Shown here: positions 60,701-64,000 of the stretch, piece after piece
Layout of the letters: every line of letters begins with the position of its first letter
How positions within the stretch are numbered: the first letter of the stretch is position 1
Origin: Halichondria panicea
Lineage: Eukaryota > Porifera > Demospongiae > Suberitida > Halichondriidae
Length of the DNA stretch: 64,000 nucleotides
Assembly (NCBI RefSeq): GCF_963675165.1
Contig: NC_087387.1
Coordinates: 2,221,501 to 2,285,500, forward strand
Direction of reading: 5' to 3'
The notes under the pieces: generated by a model
Database searches by the model: none
Told to the model about the DNA's origin: nothing
What the model saw: the letters and a program-made list of their open reading frames with translations, nothing else
Made by a program: the position numbers and the translations under genes

Positions 60701-61092
60701 CAGGGGCGTAGGGAGGGGGAGGGCTTTGGGGGCTGGAGCCCCCCCTTTCTCTGCAAAAACTACACTAAGAGCCCACCTTCTCTGATGAGTCTTCAGCCTG
60801 GGAATTACTGGTATAGATTAGTGGCAGACAAACAGCATGTCCAAGAGCTAGCTATACTATACTAGTAACTTTGATTCTTTAGTGCAACTAAGCTAGCTAG
60901 CTACGGCTAGCTAGCTAGCTTTAGCAGTATTATTAATTGAAGCAAGGTGTGGCTATTTCTTGCACATGCGCAATGAGTCATTAATTAGGGGGTGTGGCTC
61001 CTGGTCACCGGAATTTTCGGCGCTCCGCGCCAAGTAGTTTCTGGCGCGAACAGCTCAGCCCCCCCTTCCTCAAATTCCTGCCTACGCCCCTG
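60701..61092. mobile_element. hAT-like MITE, 5-bp target duplication AAACT
   Basis: CAGGGGCGTAGG at the left, CCTACGCCCCTG at the right, AAACT directly on both sides. Interior is G/C-run rich at both ends (GGGGGAGGGC, AGCCCCCCC). It lies 46 bases upstream of the coiled-coil gene's ATG. Confidence 0.92.
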
Positions 61093-61630
61093 AAACTAGA
61101 CTACGTTTGAGCCCCACCCCCTTTAAAGCATTTTGTCTGAGACTGGCCATAACTATAGCTGATCATTGGCATTGCCTCAATCATCTATGGGCTAGCTAGA
61201 TATTATCACAAGCTTACCTGCACTGAAAATACTTCTCTAACTATAGTTAATTCTGCTCCAGAGTTCTGGTTCTGCTACACTATATACTAGCACTGTACAC
61301 AACCTCAAATACAGGTAAGGGGGCGCTCCTGCATGCAAAATGAGACCCTCCCATTATGGGCGTGGTCAGGTGGATAAGAAAATAAATCAGCTGAGGTACG
61401 TATACACGGTAAAAAGGTGAGCTGTTTTTCCACATCATTATTTTACCCACACATTCTTTTGTTTTTGCATGTGCTATGCACACCCCAGTTATGGTATGAG
61501 CAGTAGTTAGCAATGCACACACCATTCCACACAGATTAAAAGAAAGTCACTATTCAACTTGCACGTCCAGACAGCTAAGATATTCATCAAGTGATTGTAA
61601 GTCTACTGCTCACTCACCCTCAATAAGGAG

Positions 61631-63669
61631 ATGTCTGTGGATTCAGACTATATACTGAAGAGTGTCTATGAGACTGCATCCATTGTGGGAAACAGCACTG
61701 TACCTTTTGAAGGCTATGTCAAGACAGGATGGAACGCCATGACAGACAGATATTCACACTTCACCATTGCTGTGCTTTTCTCTGTGATTCTGCACGAGGT
61801 GAGTATTAGTGCAGCAACTGCATGTTTGTGTGGTTCCCATCCATTGTTTGATAATCCACTCTAAGGGCGTACTGTAAGCTTATACGCGCCCTTGGCTATA
61901 TATTGTTACTGCTACAGTTGATCAAGTAATACAATGTGCTGTGCGTTACTTACATTTCTTCCTGGAGGCATAATTATCAACTATCTGCGCATGCATATCG
62001 TTACATACATTTCTTCCTGGAAGCGTAATTATAGTCAGGGCTGCATTGAGGGGGGGGGGCGAGGGGGGTAATTCGCCCCCCCCTAGGATCTGGCAGATTC
62101 GGCATTTGTACTGCGATGACTTCCCCCCTACATTTTTCATTTGCGCAATTCGCCCCCTCTGATCCAAAGTCCTGGATGCAGCCCTGATAGTGCATACATA
62201 CTAGAGGATAAATATTGTTTGTTTGCTTAATGTTAATGTTAGTGTTTGGTTTCACTCTTGCAGATTACTTACTTCGGTCTAAGTACGCCTGGATTTCTGG
62301 CCCAATTTCTCCCCTTCATGAGGAGATTCAAAATACAGGTTTGTACACACAAGTATATAGTTGTGGTGACTCAGCTTGAAATAACTCGTGGTAAATTAAT
62401 TGGCCATTCGTTTCCTATTGTCAATGTGTTCCGTTTGTTATATTCATAGCCGTGGTTGGTCCAGATGTGACCTCATGTCTTGCATGTGATCAGGTGATCC
62501 CCTCACCCCATGTATATCATTCGGGTGCACGTATAACCATTATTTTGTACGTTTCAGTTTATACCTCGAGCTGGTTAGCTATCATCCTGAGATCTCACAG
62601 CGCCGCTTTATGAATTTTATGAATGTCTTGTCCCACTATTTACCGGCATAGAATTAAGCTTGTGTGTTCAGTCCCCTTATACTGTCTTTTATTAGCTATT
62701 GATGCCTTCGGTGTCACTGTAGTTACTATAGCTTCCACCTCACTGCCGTATATACTAACCCTGCATGCATGGACATGTACCGTTGATATATTATATCTGT
62801 AGGTGAAAATGCTGAGTGTTGTTGCTGGTACTCAGTAAAAGTATTTTCTTATTCATGCTTGTGTATAGAAATACATATCTTTAATGGGTACAGGAGAAGC
62901 CTGAGTCGACTAAAGTGCAGTGGAATTGTTTCGTTTACATCCTACTCAACCACTTCTTTATACAGGTATACAGTACACCTACCTATATAGTACATGTTGT
63001 ACATGTTTAGTACAAGTCACATGCAGTAAGCACATTCTTGATTAATTGTCCGATGAATGTGTTTATTCTATACGATGCATGTACATTAATAATCAGTACA
63101 TACGTGATCTCCTAATTTTCATGAACAACTTTTGACCATGCCGTCTCTTCCCATCTGTCTACATGCATACAGGCACCTATGATAGCTGGGATGTATCACT
63201 TCAACTACTACATGGGAGTGAAGTATGAGTATGATGACATCCCACGCTGGTGAGTTGTTGTTGCACTTGATAGAACTATTAGTAATATGCATCTAAAGGT
63301 CTGCGCTCACTTGAAAGCCATTTGAAAGTGTTGTTTTACCGACAGTTAATTACCTCATAGCCAGCTCGAGCATGCACATGTGTGTGGTGGTTATAGCATT
63401 GTTTTGTAAGGACTGTTTTAATTCCTTCATGTAGCGGTGTTTGGTTTGTACATGTATTTTTGTCTGATAGTGAAATATTGCGTTTTGTGACAGGTACGTG
63501 GTGATCCCTCAGCTGGTGGCTTGTCTGATGATTGAGGACACCTGGCATTATTTCATGCATCGACTTCTTCATCACAAACGTATCTACAAACACATTCACA
63601 AAATCCACCACCACCATCAGCAACCGTTTGGGTTAACAGCCGAGTACGCCCACCCTCTGGAAACAGTCA
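61631..63669 (+). CDS. MSMO1: Methylsterol monooxygenase (C4-methylsterol oxidase), N-terminal part
   Basis: Five exons: 61631-61798, 62264-62338, 62894-62965, 63173-63249, 63494-63669; phases 0, 0, 0, 2, then 1 at the last donor (TCAGTAAGT). The gene continues beyond the window. Landmarks match the MSMO1/ERG25 family in order: [69 protein letters not shown], then the iron boxes [20 protein letters not shown] (HxxxH) and [12 protein letters not shown] (HxxHH), then EYAHPLET. The third His box is not in the window. The enzyme is a di-iron ER membrane oxidase that removes C4 methyl groups in sterol synthesis. About 190 codons are present of a usual 290 or so. Confidence 0.95.
62036..62186. mobile_element. 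hAT-like MITE, 5-bp target duplication ATAGT, in MSMO1 intron 1
   Basis: CAGGGCTGCAT at the left, ATGCAGCCCTG at the right, ATAGT on both sides. The interior holds a G-run and C-runs around AATTCGCCCCC. Just upstream, ACATTTCTTCCTGGAGGC (61951) and ACATTTCTTCCTGGAAGC (62007) are a local direct repeat. Confidence 0.9.
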
Positions 63670-64000
63670 GTAAGTGGAGTTGTCAGTACTAGAGCAGAGC
63701 ACTGTTTTGCTGAGTGGTGTGTACACTGTTCCATGTTCAATTTGTTCATGGCTCTTAATACCATGTCCTTTATACTAGCTAGGGTTGTGTAGCTACATGT
63801 ACATTGTAGTAACTGTTACTAGCTGTCAATGTGCATGCATAGTACTGCAGCTTAATGAATCAACATCTAACTTTATATCTTGAGGAGCTGCCCTGAACAG
63901 TGTTAGTAATGAAGAACCCACTGTTGTGTATGTCCTCACATGTGCACACACAGACACACCTTACGACTCTATCACCCCATCCACACGCACGCACAGTTCT
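63670..64000. other. MSMO1 intron, no exon seen
   Basis: The next exon (the region after the EYAHPLET box) is not found before the edge; short CA-rich stretches near 63940-63990. Confidence 0.6.

Overview
Eukaryotic nuclear DNA from what looks like an early-branching metazoan, most probably a demosponge. The window has AT-rich short introns with clear GT..AG signals, a receptor tyrosine kinase with a mosaic ectodomain (IgGFc-binding, Calx-beta and sushi modules), caspase and CARD genes, a metazoan-type replication-dependent histone 3' stem-loop, and a very high load of hairpin MITEs. This assignment is an inference from gene content and style; no species marker was read. Start codons and exon borders are my own reading of ORFs, splice signals and phase.

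Layout. 0-5 kb is a graveyard: a TIR element with 54-bp ends (4-1194), a hAT transposase scrap, a Ty3/gypsy RNase H scrap and a frameshifted, 5'-truncated copy of SMARCE1/BAF57. 5-8.6 kb holds a deleted histone H4 with an intact 3' stem-loop, then a broken TRIM (RING/B-box) gene whose coiled-coil half runs in frame into two partial H4 copies. 10.4-33.2 kb (minus strand) can be read as a single 24-exon receptor tyrosine kinase of 2,627 codons: signal peptide, three tandem copies of (IgGFc-binding, Calx-beta, sushi), one extra sushi, transmembrane helix, kinase, tyrosine-containing tail. Its first intron and the next 9 kb (33-42.5 kb) are mostly transposons and satellites, including a TIR element carrying a RecQ-like helicase scrap and a heptamer-satellite element.

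42.5-56.6 kb (plus strand) is the most interesting part. A caspase-family protease is joined by phase-compatible exons to two double-stranded-RNA-binding domains (540 aa). Downstream on the same strand lies a 367-aa protein with a C-terminal CARD, a probable N-terminal death-fold domain and a weak RHIM-like motif. The pair suggests a dsRNA-sensing cell-death module. The large introns of both genes are full of repeats, including a five-unit tandem array with a conserved 154-nt cassette.

58.5-64 kb holds a divergent gene pair: an 8-exon coiled-coil protein with a TQT (LC8-type) motif on the minus strand, and methylsterol monooxygenase (MSMO1/ERG25 family) on the plus strand, which runs off the right edge. 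A hAT-like MITE with a 5-bp target duplication lies in their shared upstream region. No tRNA, rRNA or CRISPR array was found.
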